Made by a program: the position numbers and the translations under genes. The notes beneath the pieces were generated by a model. That model did not search any database. It was not told the origin of the DNA and worked only from the letters and a program-made list of their open reading frames with translations. Positions 26,198 to 35,223 of a DNA stretch of 64,000 nt are shown here, in pieces; within the stretch, counting starts at the first letter, position 1, and each line of letters begins with the position of its first letter. The stretch is from Patiriisocius marinus (GTDB lineage Bacteria; Bacteroidota; Bacteroidia; Flavobacteriales; Flavobacteriaceae), in assembly GCF_008974325.1 (NCBI RefSeq), contig NZ_BKCG01000009.1, forward strand, positions 1 through 64,000. The letters run 5' to 3'.

Positions 26198-27091
26198 ATG
26201 ACAGAAACTCCACACAAAGCTGGCTTTGTAAACATAATAGGAAACCCAAATGTAGGGAAAAGCACACTTATGAATGCATTTGTAGGTGAGCGATTATCTA
26301 TTATTACTTCTAAGGCGCAAACTACACGACACAGGATTTTAGGTATTGTAAATGGTGACGATTTTCAAGTATTACTTAGTGATACTCCTGGAATTATTAA
26401 GCCTGCATACCAATTGCAAGAAAGCATGATGGACTTTGTAAAATCGGCTTTTGAAGATGCAGATGTCCTATTGTACATTGTAGAATTAGGAGAAAAAGAA
26501 CTAAAAGACGAAGCTTTTTTCGAGAAGATTAAAAGTAGTAAAACACCTGTTTTATTATTAATCAACAAGATTGATAAAGGTAATGAAGAGCTTTTAGGGG
26601 AAGCATTAGAACTGTGGAAAGAAAAAGTGCCTAATGCCGAAATTTTCGCAATTTCAGCATTACAGAATTTTGGTGTTACTGAAGTTTTTAAACGTATTAT
26701 TGAATTACTTCCTGCATCACCAGCATTCTACCCAAAAGACCAATTAACAGATAAGCCTGAACGTTTTTTCGTAAACGAAACTATTCGCGAAAAAATATTA
26801 ATGCACTACAAAAAAGAAATTCCTTATTCAGTTGAAATTGAAACGGAAGATTTTTTCGAAGACGAAGATATTATTAGAATTCGTGCCGTGATTATGGTAG
26901 AGCGTGATTCTCAAAAAGGAATTATTATTGGCCATAAAGGTTCAGCATTAAAACGTGTAGGTGTAGAGTCTAGAAAAGATTTAGAAAAGTTTTTTGGTAA
27001 ACAAATTCACTTAGAAACCTACGTAAAAGTTAATAAGGACTGGAGAAGTAACACAAGACAATTACGCCGTTTTGGTTATAACAATCAATAA
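26198..27091 (+). CDS. era: GTPase Era
   Basis: 297 residues. An essential GTPase that binds 16S rRNA 3' end and helps 30S assembly. G1 is GNPNVGKST, G2/switch I AQTTRHRILG, G3 DTPGI, G4 NKID, G5 SAL; the KH RNA-binding domain at about 205-290 has IIGHKGSALKRVG. Length and domain order are standard. The ATG lies 4 nt after a -7 box, so the message appears leaderless. The MtfA-like gene follows 3 bp after the stop, so they form an operon. Confidence 0.97.
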   Translation: MTETPHKAGFVNIIGNPNVGKSTLMNAFVGERLSIITSKAQTTRHRILGIVNGDDFQVLLSDTPGIIKPAYQLQESMMDFVKSAFEDADVLLYIVELGEKELKDEAFFEKIKSSKTPVLLLINKIDKGNEELLGEALELWKEKVPNAEIFAISALQNFGVTEVFKRIIELLPASPAFYPKDQLTDKPERFFVNETIREKILMHYKKEIPYSVEIETEDFFEDEDIIRIRAVIMVERDSQKGIIIGHKGSALKRVGVESRKDLEKFFGKQIHLETYVKVNKDWRSNTRQLRRFGYNNQ

Positions 27092-27094
27092 TTA

Positions 27095-27877
27095 ATGGGG
27101 CTTTATTTTCTGCTTTTTGCCGCAATTGTTGTTTTTGCAATTCTTGCTTTTAAGAAAATGCGCGGCAAAACCGTTCAAATGTTTCCTACAAATTGGGAAG
27201 CTGCCTTAGAGCGAAGAGTGTTGTTTTACCAACAGTTAGCCCCTTCTGAAAAAGCAATATTCAAAAGTAGAATGATGCGTTTTCTTGCTGAAGTTTCAAT
27301 CGAAGGTGTAAAAACTGAAATCACAGATGAAGACAGAATGTTGCTCGCTGCAAGTGCGGTAATTCCTGTTTTTGGTTTTGGCGATTGGCATTACAATAAC
27401 TTAAGTGGAATCCTCATTTATCCAAATAGTTTTAATGAAGACTTACAGTTTGATTCCAATAATGACGGACGTGTAATTTCTGGAATGGTAGGTAATGGTC
27501 AGTTTGAAAAACAGATGATACTTTCACAACACGCATTGCACCAAGCCTTTTCTAATAAAACTGATAAGCATAATACACCAGTACACGAGTTTGTACATTT
27601 ACTAGATAAAATGGATGGCCAGACAGATGGAATTCCAGAGCAATTGTTAAAACAAGAATATATTTTACCGTGGATTAATTTAATGCACGAGGAAATGGAG
27701 GCTATTAATAATGATGAAAGTGACATCCGAAAGTACGGTGGAACTAAACAAGCCGAATTTTTTGCAGTGGTAAGTGAGTACTTTTTTGAACGTCCAGACC
27801 TTTTTAAACGTAAACATCCTGCAATTTATAAGATGTTAGTACAATGTTTTCAGCAGGATCCAGCTGCTAGAAAATAG
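27095..27877 (+). CDS. Zinc-dependent peptidase, MtfA family
   Basis: 260 residues. An N-terminal membrane helix (YFLLFAAIVVFAILAF) is followed by the MtfA (DUF980) domain, with the zinc motif in HEFVHLLDKMDG (HExxH) and a third ligand Glu probably in FFAVVSEYFFE. E. coli MtfA is an aminopeptidase that also titrates the glucose repressor Mlc; the Mlc link need not hold here. The membrane helix is extra compared with E. coli MtfA and usual for Bacteroidetes. It starts 3 bp after era and is surely co-transcribed. Confidence 0.9.
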   Translation: MGLYFLLFAAIVVFAILAFKKMRGKTVQMFPTNWEAALERRVLFYQQLAPSEKAIFKSRMMRFLAEVSIEGVKTEITDEDRMLLAASAVIPVFGFGDWHYNNLSGILIYPNSFNEDLQFDSNNDGRVISGMVGNGQFEKQMILSQHALHQAFSNKTDKHNTPVHEFVHLLDKMDGQTDGIPEQLLKQEYILPWINLMHEEMEAINNDESDIRKYGGTKQAEFFAVVSEYFFERPDLFKRKHPAIYKMLVQCFQQDPAARK

Positions 27878-27994
27878 TTGAAAATAAGCAGTTTATTATC
27901 ACTTCGGTGGTAGTCTGTAAGTCGCTGATAAAGAGCTTCTTTTAAAATTTTGTAATTGCCAATCTAATTTGTACTTAGCTGTTAAATTAGTGGT

Positions 27995-28002
27995 TATCTT
28001 TG
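27995..28002 (+). promoter_or_regulatory. Promoter of der: TTTG at 27968 and TATCTTTG at 27995
   Basis: A TTTG -33 element (27968-27971) and a TATCTTTG -7 element (27995-28002) are 23 bp apart, and the ATG is at 28026. A good match to the Bacteroidetes consensus. Confidence 0.72.
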
Positions 28003-28025
28003 CACCCAATAAAATTTCAGAATTT

Positions 28026-29342
28026 ATGAGTATTGTTGCTATCGTAGGACGCCCTAATGTAGGGAAGTCTACTTTTTTTAATAGATTGATTCAACGCCGT
28101 GAGGCGATTGTAGATGCAGTGAGTGGAGTTACTCGTGACCGTCATTACGGTAAGAGTGATTGGAACGGAAAGGAATTCTCCCTTATTGATACAGGAGGAT
28201 ATGTAAAAGGAAGCGAAGATGTATTTGAAGCTGAAATTGACCGTCAAGTAGAACTTGCTATCGATGAAGCAGATGCTATCATCTTTATGGTTGAGGTTGA
28301 AAGCGGTGTTACAGGAATGGATGAAGATGTGGCTAAGTTGCTTAGAAAAAGTAGTAAACCTGTTTTCCTTGCTGTAAACAAAGTCGATAATGGTCAACGT
28401 GAAAAAGACGCTGTGGAATTCTATTCATTAGGTTTTGAGCGTTACTATACTATTTCGAGTATCAACGGAAGTGGAAGTGGAGATCTTTTAGATGATATTG
28501 TTGCCTCATTGCCAGATATGGATGATGAAGGAACAGAAGATGCAGCAGAAAAATTACCGCGTTTTGCAGTTGTTGGTCGCCCTAATGCAGGAAAGTCATC
28601 ATTTATCAATGCCTTAATTGGTGAAGATCGCTATATCGTTACAGATATCGCTGGTACAACTAGAGATAGTATTGATACCACATACAATCGTTTTGGATTT
28701 GAATTTAACCTTGTAGATACTGCAGGTATTCGTAAAAAACGTAAAGTAAAAGAAGATCTTGAGTTTTATTCAGTAATGCGAAGTGTTCGTGCTATTGAGC
28801 ATTGTGATGTTATTATATTAGTATTTGACGCATCGAGAGGTTTTGATGGGCAAGTTCAGAATATATTTTGGCTAGCACATAGAAACAATAAAGGTGTGGT
28901 AATCCTTGCTAACAAATGGGATTTAATTGAAGGAAAAGACAATCAAACGACTAACGAGTTTGAAAAGTACATTAGAAAACAGTGCGAACCTTTTACTGAT
29001 GTGCCTATTGTGTTTATGTCTGTGTTAAATAAACAGCGTATTTATAAAGCAATTGAAACTGCAGTTGAGGTTTACAAAAACCGAACTAAACGAATTAAAA
29101 CAAGTGAGTTAAATGAGACCATGCTAGATATCATAGCAGCAACTCAACCACCACAGCACAAAGGGAAGTATATTAAAATTAAATACGTAACACAGTTGCC
29201 AACTGAGTGGCCAGCTTTTGCATTTTTTGCAAACTTACCACAGTATATAAAGGAACCTTATAAACGTTTTCTTGAAAATAAACTCCGTCAAAAATATGAC
29301 TTTAAAGGAGTTCCGGTAACCGTTTTTATTAGAAAGAAATAA
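28026..29342 (+). CDS. der: Ribosome biogenesis GTPase Der
   Basis: 438 residues from ATG 28026; an in-frame TTG at 27969 would lie upstream of the promoter and is rejected. Two tandem GTPase domains carry GRPNVGKST (about 8-16) and GRPNAGKSS (about 182-190), each with DTGGY or DTAGI and NKVD or NKWD. A KH-like C-terminal domain ends the protein (KFDFKGVP-type end with [18 protein letters not shown]). Der works in 50S subunit assembly and is essential in most bacteria. It is monocistronic with its own promoter and terminator. Confidence 0.97.
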   Translation: MSIVAIVGRPNVGKSTFFNRLIQRREAIVDAVSGVTRDRHYGKSDWNGKEFSLIDTGGYVKGSEDVFEAEIDRQVELAIDEADAIIFMVEVESGVTGMDEDVAKLLRKSSKPVFLAVNKVDNGQREKDAVEFYSLGFERYYTISSINGSGSGDLLDDIVASLPDMDDEGTEDAAEKLPRFAVVGRPNAGKSSFINALIGEDRYIVTDIAGTTRDSIDTTYNRFGFEFNLVDTAGIRKKRKVKEDLEFYSVMRSVRAIEHCDVIILVFDASRGFDGQVQNIFWLAHRNNKGVVILANKWDLIEGKDNQTTNEFEKYIRKQCEPFTDVPIVFMSVLNKQRIYKAIETAVEVYKNRTKRIKTSELNETMLDIIAATQPPQHKGKYIKIKYVTQLPTEWPAFAFFANLPQYIKEPYKRFLENKLRQKYDFKGVPVTVFIRKK

Positions 29343-29383
29343 CGATTTCCATACTTCGGAAATTTTAAGTTTTTTATTAATTG

Positions 29384-29433
29384 AGCTTATTAAAAATCAA
29401 ATGGCAACAGCTGATTTTTAATGAGCTTTTTTT
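29384..29433 (+). terminator. Terminator of der
   Basis: AGCTTATTAAAAATCA (29384-29399) pairs with TGATTTTTAATGAGCT (29412-29427) with one G-U pair, followed by seven Ts. Confidence 0.88.
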
Positions 29434-29549
29434 ATGGGTAATTGGGAGTCCTTGCGAGTCTATGTGAGTTAATAAGTGTTATTTACTGTGAACTTGTTTG
29501 TTTTAGAATACTAGGTTTTATAATTTCGAGTTATACAATAAACTAACAA

Positions 29550-32324
29550 ATGAAAAACGTACTACTAACTGGCTTTTTATTTCTCACAACCATTCTCACA
29601 GCTCAAGAATTCACTATCAAAGGAACACTAACTGACGCCGAAAGCGGTATTCCGCTTGAGTCTGCAACCGTATTTGCAGAACGCCCTCAGGATTCCACCT
29701 TAGTAACCTACACCATAAGTGATCAAAATGGAGTTTTTGAACTTATAGGCGATTACTCTAAAAAGGAAATCAATGTAAACGTAAGTTACATAGGCTATAA
29801 AGATTATTTGCAAAAAGTAAACCTTGAAGAAAAGCTTAATGTGGACCTTGGGATAATTCCGCTTGAAGAAGTTTCTGAAAGGCTAGACGGAATCGTTGTA
29901 AAAGCATACCGTGCACCTGTTACTATTAAAAAAGATACTTTAGAGTTTAATGTTGCTTCCTTTAAAACTAAAAAAGACGCAACCATTGAAGAGCTTCTAA
30001 AAGAACTCCCAGGTGTTGAAGTTGATGCAGAAGGTAAAATTAAAGTAAACGGTAAAGAGGTTAACAAAATACTCGTAAACGGAAAACCGTTTTTTGGCGA
30101 TGACCCAACCATTGCAACTCGAAACTTAACAAAAGAAATTGTTGAGAAAATACAAGTAGTAGATACTAAAACTGATGCCGAAGCATTTACAGGAGAAGCT
30201 GGAGATTCTGAAAACAAAACCATCAATATTACCATAGACGAAGAAAAGAACAAAGGAATCTTTGGTCGTGTTGCCGCAGGTGGTGGTACTGATGAACGAT
30301 TTGAATATGCTGGACTCGTAAACTATTTTGATAACGATGTTAGAATTAGTGTACTTGGTGGAGGTAATAATACCAACTCGCCAGGGTTTAGTTTTGGGGA
30401 ACTTAATAAAATGTTTGGTGGCGCTCGTTATATCAATATCAGTGATAATGGCGCATTAAATTATGGCGGCCGACAGTTTGGAGGTGGTCAAGGTATTACC
30501 AACTCTAGAGTAGGCGGGGCCAATTATGCAGATGATTGGGGAAAGGAAACTGAAATTACAGCCGATTATTTTTACGCTGCTTCAAACTCATACAATGATG
30601 TAATTAGAAACAGAGAAAATATATTACCTGAAAACCGATTTTTCTCTAACAGTGTTTCGGGGACAACCTCTAATACAGACAGCCATAGTGTAAATGCTAA
30701 TTTAAAAACCGAAATAGACTCCACATTTCAAATTAGCTTTAGACCGAAGTTTAGTTATAGCGAAGGAAAAAACAATTATAACAACGACGAAGCAACCACA
30801 ACAATTGATGGCGAATTAACAAACCAATCGACACAAAACCAAATTACAACAAATCAAAATCGAGTTTTTGAAAACAATTTAGAACTTACTAAACGTTACG
30901 GTGCTAAAGGTGCATATGTTAGATTGAGTGTTCGAAATGAAATGAACGATGATGTAAGCGATGAGTTTAATTTAAGTACTACCGAAATTTTTGGCGATAC
31001 TCCCGAAACTATAAACAGAAACCAACGAACAGACGGAAACCAAGAGTCTAATCAATACACGGTTACGGCTAAATGGCGAATTCCTTTAATTGAAGATAAG
31101 CTATTTATAGAGCCAGAATACCGTTATAGAACTAGTACTCGTAACGATGAGCAAAGCGTTTTTGATTTTGATGAAACCAGCCAGCAATACACAAGCTTCA
31201 ATTTAGATCAAAGTACAGATTTTGAAAACGTTGATAATAGCTCTAGACCAGAATTGGGAGTAACGTACAGAAATAAAAAATCGAATATTTCAGCAAGTGC
31301 TGGATATGTGATTAGAACATTAAAAAGTGACGATGCCTTGCGCGATATACAGTTTGAGAACGATTTTAACGCAATCGAATTAGGAATTAGAGCAAGACAT
31401 CGTTTTAGTGATAAAATGAGTATGTACACAGGATATAACCTGCGTAACAATGCGCCATCAGTTGGGCAGCTGTCTCCGTATGTAAATGTGTCTAACCCAT
31501 TAAATATTAGAACAGGTAATCCAGACTTAAAACCATCTAATAGTCATACAATTTATGGAGGTTTTAATAATTACGATTTTCAAACAAGAACCGGAATTTA
31601 CAGCCATATTAATGGAGGTTGGTATAATGATCAAGTAGTTTCTAAAACTACAACAGATGAAAATTTTGTTAGAACTACAACTTACACTAATGTAGATGGT
31701 GAATATAATTTATATGCAAACGTTGGGTACAATGCACAGAAAAAAGTAGATAGTATTCGTACAATCAACTACAACCTTGGGATGAATATAAATGCAGATC
31801 GCTCCGTTAACTTCAATAACGATATTCAATACGCAAGTAGAACCATTTCCTACGGGCCAGAAATAGGGGTGAGATACACTTGGGACGATTTGTTTGAAAT
31901 ACGCCCATCGTATTCCTTTACGTATAGTAAAAACACTTTTAACCTCCCATTGTTTGAAGAGCAAAACTACCGAAACCACAACGTGCGTTTACGTACTTCA
32001 TTAACGTTGCCAAAACCTCTAGAATGGAGTAATGACATCGCGTATAATTACAACCCAGATGTCGCCGAAGGCTTCCAGCAATCGTCTGTTTTCTGGAATA
32101 GCAGCTTGGCATATTCTATTATGAAGGACACTGCGGTAATTACGTTAAAAGCCTATGATTTACTCGGTCAAAACACGAACGCAGCGCGTACCTCTACGCA
32201 GGATTATATTCAGGATTTACAAAGTACTGTGTTAGAACGCTATTTTATGTTGAGCTTTAGTTATAAGTTTAATACCCTTGGGAAGAAAGGCGAAACGGGA
32301 GATGACAACTTTTGGTTTGACTAA
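29550..32324 (+). CDS. Outer membrane beta-barrel family protein (TonB-receptor-like)
   Basis: 924 residues. The signal peptide ends at TAQ (about 19). A carboxypeptidase-regulatory-like domain at 22-105 begins FTIKGTLTDAESGIPLESATV; a plug domain at 120-225 contains LLKELPGVEVDAEGKIKVNGKEV and ILVNGKPFFGDDP; the rest is a beta barrel of the OMP_b-brl_3 type ending SFSYKFNTL before a short tail. Such proteins resemble TonB-dependent transporters, but many lack the TonB box and have no known cargo. No SusD partner lies next to it, so a polysaccharide role is not indicated. Confidence 0.9.
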   Translation: MKNVLLTGFLFLTTILTAQEFTIKGTLTDAESGIPLESATVFAERPQDSTLVTYTISDQNGVFELIGDYSKKEINVNVSYIGYKDYLQKVNLEEKLNVDLGIIPLEEVSERLDGIVVKAYRAPVTIKKDTLEFNVASFKTKKDATIEELLKELPGVEVDAEGKIKVNGKEVNKILVNGKPFFGDDPTIATRNLTKEIVEKIQVVDTKTDAEAFTGEAGDSENKTINITIDEEKNKGIFGRVAAGGGTDERFEYAGLVNYFDNDVRISVLGGGNNTNSPGFSFGELNKMFGGARYINISDNGALNYGGRQFGGGQGITNSRVGGANYADDWGKETEITADYFYAASNSYNDVIRNRENILPENRFFSNSVSGTTSNTDSHSVNANLKTEIDSTFQISFRPKFSYSEGKNNYNNDEATTTIDGELTNQSTQNQITTNQNRVFENNLELTKRYGAKGAYVRLSVRNEMNDDVSDEFNLSTTEIFGDTPETINRNQRTDGNQESNQYTVTAKWRIPLIEDKLFIEPEYRYRTSTRNDEQSVFDFDETSQQYTSFNLDQSTDFENVDNSSRPELGVTYRNKKSNISASAGYVIRTLKSDDALRDIQFENDFNAIELGIRARHRFSDKMSMYTGYNLRNNAPSVGQLSPYVNVSNPLNIRTGNPDLKPSNSHTIYGGFNNYDFQTRTGIYSHINGGWYNDQVVSKTTTDENFVRTTTYTNVDGEYNLYANVGYNAQKKVDSIRTINYNLGMNINADRSVNFNNDIQYASRTISYGPEIGVRYTWDDLFEIRPSYSFTYSKNTFNLPLFEEQNYRNHNVRLRTSLTLPKPLEWSNDIAYNYNPDVAEGFQQSSVFWNSSLAYSIMKDTAVITLKAYDLLGQNTNAARTSTQDYIQDLQSTVLERYFMLSFSYKFNTLGKKGETGDDNFWFD

Positions 32325-32499
32325 AAGCGCTTGATGTTCTTCGGAAATTTTAATGAAATATGACAAAATTTCAGAATTGAATATTTCTTATAAATGACAA
32401 AACCCAAAAATTAAGTTTGGTATTTTTTTTGTTGCCCTAGTATTGAAATCAAAAGCGATTTCAAATTTGAAATATTGTTTAATTTAAAATTTTGTAATT

Positions 32500-32988
32500 A
32501 TGAGCAATTTAGTAACTGTTCCTAAAAACGGAACTTTAGCAAACACCAATTCAAAAACTAGTGCAACATCAAGAACACCTAATTTGGCAACTTGGTTAGA
32601 CGACTTTTTTGACAGAGATCTATCCTCTGTTTTTACATCAAACTTTAATACCGGAATCACACTTCCTAAAGTGAACATTAAGGAAACGGCAGACGACTAC
32701 ATCGTCGAAATGGCAGTGCCAGGTTTAAAGAAATCTGATATTAAAATTGATGTAGACAATCAATTATTAGCAATCTCATCTGAAGCAAAGGAAGAGAAGG
32801 AAACAACCCAAGACAACTACACGCGTAGAGAGTTTGGTTATTCTTCATTTAAACGAACATTTACACTTCCCGAAACTGTAGATGACGATAAAATTAATGC
32901 GAAATACGTTGATGGTATTCTAAACATTGTACTGCCCAAAAAAGAAGAGGCAAAGCAAAGGCCATCGCGATCAATTTCAATTTCATAA
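32500..32988 (+). CDS. Hsp20/alpha-crystallin family small heat shock protein
   Basis: 162 residues. The alpha-crystallin domain spans about 60-150: PKVNIKETADDYIVEMAVPGL, the REFGYSSFKRTFTLPE strand and the AxxxnGvL-type motif YVDGILNIVLPK. The C-terminus ends ISIS, an IxI-type oligomerisation tail. It is an ATP-independent holdase that traps unfolding proteins in the cytosol. A short inverted repeat (TTGAAATC/GATTTCAA) precedes it at 32443-32464, but I cannot tie it to a heat-shock regulator. Probably monocistronic. Confidence 0.94.
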   Translation: MSNLVTVPKNGTLANTNSKTSATSRTPNLATWLDDFFDRDLSSVFTSNFNTGITLPKVNIKETADDYIVEMAVPGLKKSDIKIDVDNQLLAISSEAKEEKETTQDNYTRREFGYSSFKRTFTLPETVDDDKINAKYVDGILNIVLPKKEEAKQRPSRSISIS

Positions 32989-33120
32989 CACACGAGGCTA
33001 GTTGCAGCAAGATGCTGCTAGTTATAAAGTTTAAAACTAAAGGAGGTTGAGCCATTCAGCCTCCTTTAACTACCTATGTTAAGATGTTTATGTATCTGAA
33101 ATTTTAAAAAAGCTATTGTT

Positions 33121-33351
33121 ATGCCACGAAAATTTAAACCTGGAGATTGGGTTAAATTAAAAGGAAAAACTATTAGCCCAAAAATGGAAATACTTAAATA
33201 CACCACTGTACGAGATCCTATTTTTAGAATAAAAAAACACGATTCGTATGTGGAATGTGTTTGGTATGTAAACGGAGAACGTAAAAGTAAAATTTACCAT
33301 CAAAACAAATTAATTAAACTGATTGAAACTGGAGGATTGTATCGAGTTTAA
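33121..33351 (+). CDS. Small YodC/DUF2158-like protein
   Basis: 76 residues, basic. FKPGDWVKLKGKTISPKMEI, then VECVWYVNGERKSKIYHQNKL, follow the pattern of the DUF2158/YodC family: a hydrophobic G-D start, PKM, and a Cys-Val-Trp-Tyr strand before the F/Y-x-x-x-L end. That family has no known function. It lies between hsp20 and a lipoprotein gene on the same strand. The family link is by eye. Confidence 0.6.
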   Translation: MPRKFKPGDWVKLKGKTISPKMEILKYTTVRDPIFRIKKHDSYVECVWYVNGERKSKIYHQNKLIKLIETGGLYRV

Positions 33352-33398
33352 GGCTGAGCTTTGTACTGCTCTGGTTGTAATAATTAAACATTAGTACT

Positions 33399-33926
33399 AT
33401 GAAAAAGTATGTATTATACACCTTAATAGCGCTAGGCGCAATTAGTTGTAATGGTCAAAAAGCAGATCAATTAGCCCAAAATAAAAACGATAATACCCTT
33501 ATTAAAAAGGCCGAGCAACCCGAAGGCACTTGGAAAGTAGATAAGGAGTTTGATGAGCACGGTAACTTAGTAAAATACGATAGTATTTATAGCTGGTCCT
33601 CGTCAACAAATATGGATGCGTTGAACCCGCAAAACAGAGATAGCTTAATGGAACAATTAAAGGCAAGATTTTACACTAACTTTTCTATGTTTGAAGACCA
33701 AGGATTCAAGCCTATTTTCTCGCAGGACTCGCTCTTTAATAATCGTTTTTTTAATGATGACTTTTTTGACAGTAATTTTGGCGAAGATTTTATGAACCTT
33801 GACAAGATGAGACAGCAAATGCTAGAACGCCAAAAGCAGTTTCTAGAAAAATACCAGTCGCAATTTACAAAACCAGAAGAGGAACAACAGCCGCCAGTAA
33901 AAGATACTACGCTCCAAGAGTTTTAA
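33399..33926 (+). CDS. Predicted lipoprotein, unrecognised
   Basis: 175 residues. The lipobox is GAISC (Cys17). The mature part is hydrophilic, with repeated Asn/Phe/Asp-rich segments (NNRFFNDDFFDSNFGEDF) and a Gln-rich end (MRQQMLERQKQFLEKYQSQF). No domain recognised. Its last Phe codon and stop are the first bases of a 74-bp sequence that is duplicated at 35224-35297, so a mobile module has been inserted exactly at the end of this gene. Confidence 0.65.
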   Translation: MKKYVLYTLIALGAISCNGQKADQLAQNKNDNTLIKKAEQPEGTWKVDKEFDEHGNLVKYDSIYSWSSSTNMDALNPQNRDSLMEQLKARFYTNFSMFEDQGFKPIFSQDSLFNNRFFNDDFFDSNFGEDFMNLDKMRQQMLERQKQFLEKYQSQFTKPEEEQQPPVKDTTLQEF

Positions 33927-33994
33927 GCAATTAAAAAAGCCCTGTCTCATTAAAGAGATGGGGCTTTTTCCTAGGGAGTAACGTGTGGGTTTGT
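33921..33994 (+). repeat. Direct repeat, left copy, containing a terminator
   Basis: 74 bp identical to 35224-35297 except at 33982 (C here, A there). It starts at the final codon of the lipoprotein gene and contains a terminator, AAAAAGCCCTGTCTC with GAGATGGGGCTTTTT (33933-33969). The two copies enclose the mobile-mystery module. Confidence 0.95.
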
Positions 33995-34026
33995 GGTTGT
34001 TTTATACCTTGTTGGCTTTAGTTTTA

Positions 34027-34623
34027 TTAGTTTTCTGCAAATTTTATTAATGGTTTTATATTTCCATTGTCAGCTTCTCTTAATGCTTTGATATACTCTT
34101 TTCTTGTTTCATTTGCTCTAGCCATATTTGATTTGTGCCAGCTGAAAATTTCTTTTCCGAAAATAGATTCAATAATTATATCAGCCATCAATCTTGAGTG
34201 TCTACCATTTCCATTTGGAAAGCAGTGAATTGCTACAATTCTATGTTTAAATCTAATAGCAATTTCATTAGGAGGATACGTTTTGTTTTCTAACCAATAT
34301 TTAGTGTCATCAATTAAACTTTTCAGTTCTATTCCTATTTTAGTCCATTTTATTCCAATATTTTTATCAGTCTTTCTAAATTCGCCAGCCCACTTCCAAA
34401 CATCGCTGTACATTTTTTTGTGTACATCTTTAATAAACTTTTCAGTCAATATTTTTTCAGGTTTTAAAGTAGCTCGAATAGTCCATTCTACAGCTTTTTC
34501 AATATTTAACTGTTCAAATTCATCGAGTTCTTGTTGCGTTGTTATTGATTTTATTTTTAGACCTTCTTTTTCGTTTTCATCTAAAGGTGTTTGGCCATCT
34601 ATGTATTTTAAATCTAATCCCAT
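34027..34623 (-). CDS. Fic family protein, mobile mystery protein B
   Basis: 198 residues. The Fic active-site motif is HCFPNGNGRHSR (133-144). His133, the GNGR loop and Arg144 are kept, but the usual Asp/Glu before the first Gly, which binds Mg, is Asn137. Fic proteins usually transfer AMP from ATP to target proteins; with Asn here activity is uncertain, although this variant is common in the mobile-mystery B group as far as I recall. The start overlaps the upstream XRE gene by 10 bp. The pair behaves like a toxin-antitoxin or mobile regulatory module. No inhibitory helix motif is obvious. Confidence 0.9.
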   Translation of the reverse strand: MGLDLKYIDGQTPLDENEKEGLKIKSITTQQELDEFEQLNIEKAVEWTIRATLKPEKILTEKFIKDVHKKMYSDVWKWAGEFRKTDKNIGIKWTKIGIELKSLIDDTKYWLENKTYPPNEIAIRFKHRIVAIHCFPNGNGRHSRLMADIIIESIFGKEIFSWHKSNMARANETRKEYIKALREADNGNIKPLIKFAEN

Positions 34624-35075
34624 AATGACTTTCTCATTTCCCTTTTTATTTCATTAGCCAAGTCATTTATTGAATGTTCAATTTTATTTTCACTGATTCC
34701 TTGGTCCTCTAATTTCATATTTTGATTGGTCCTTAATACAATTTTTCGGGCTAGTTTTTCAGCTTTTAAGTTGATTAGGTTTTCGATGGTCCCATCAGTA
34801 GGTATAAAACCATAAATAAATTTCATATTCAAAGCATTGCCAACATCTTTTAGCTTGTTGATGGTTATCTGTCCTGTAGCTTCGCGTTCTTCAATTTTTT
34901 GAATAGCACCTTTAGTTAAGTCAAGTTTGGTCCCTAATTGGTGCCTTGTCATATTAAGAGTGGTTCTAATGGTATTTACCCATCCTTTTTGTGGTACCAA
35001 GACCATTCCTGCGTCTTTAAAATGAGCCAGTTTTTGGTCTAATTGTTCTATGAGTAGTTTTTTCTTGTTTCTCAT
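34614..35075 (-). CDS. XRE-type regulator, mobile mystery protein A
   Basis: 153 residues. The start RNKKKLLIEQLDQKLAHFK, the PQKGWVNTIRTTLNMTRHQLG helix-turn-helix and the C-terminal half (about 95-150, NLKAEKLARKIVLRTNQNM) fit the family called mobile mystery protein A, which is found beside Fic-type protein B, often on plasmids and integrated elements. It is presumably the repressor and antitoxin-like partner. Three TACATA/TATGTA palindromes sit directly upstream, which suggests autoregulation. Confidence 0.88.
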   Translation of the reverse strand: MRNKKKLLIEQLDQKLAHFKDAGMVLVPQKGWVNTIRTTLNMTRHQLGTKLDLTKGAIQKIEEREATGQITINKLKDVGNALNMKFIYGFIPTDGTIENLINLKAEKLARKIVLRTNQNMKLEDQGISENKIEHSINDLANEIKREMRKSLWD

Positions 35076-35089
35076 GTGTCAGAAATTTA

Positions 35090-35175
35090 TACATATAAGT
35101 ATGTAATTTAAAGTAAAAGTATACAAATATGTATAAAAATCACAACAAAAGAATACATATATGTATTCTTTTGTT
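35090..35175 (-). promoter_or_regulatory. Three palindromic operators and a 32-bp perfect palindrome upstream of the XRE-Fic module
   Basis: TACATATAAGTATGTA (35090-35105), TATACAAATATGTATA (35120-35135) and ATACATATATGTAT (35153-35166) share the halves TACA(T/A)A and T(A/G)TGTA and are centred 30 and 32 bp apart. The third lies inside a perfect 32-bp palindrome whose left half is AACAAAAGAATACATA (35144-35175). The layout suggests cooperative binding by protein A. The 32-bp palindrome could also terminate transcripts. Confidence 0.65.
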
Positions 35176-35223
35176 CTCTATCAACGATTTGTGTTTAACT
35201 AAGAACCTCTTTTTCTACCGAAA

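Noticed and set aside
27969-28025. N-terminal extension of Der
   Set aside because: The TTG start would lie upstream of the -7 box at 27995, and the extension does not belong to the Der family, whose first residues are the G1 strand beginning at ATG 28026.
28017-28397. Minus-strand ORF of 126 codons inside der
   Set aside because: It is antisense to the first GTPase domain of Der and has no features of its own.
32443-32464. TTGAAATC/GATTTCAA inverted repeat upstream of hsp20 as a heat-shock operator
   Set aside because: It does not match CIRCE (GAGTGCTAA type) and an 8-bp AT-rich inverted repeat is expected by chance in this genome; mentioned only in the hsp20 entry.
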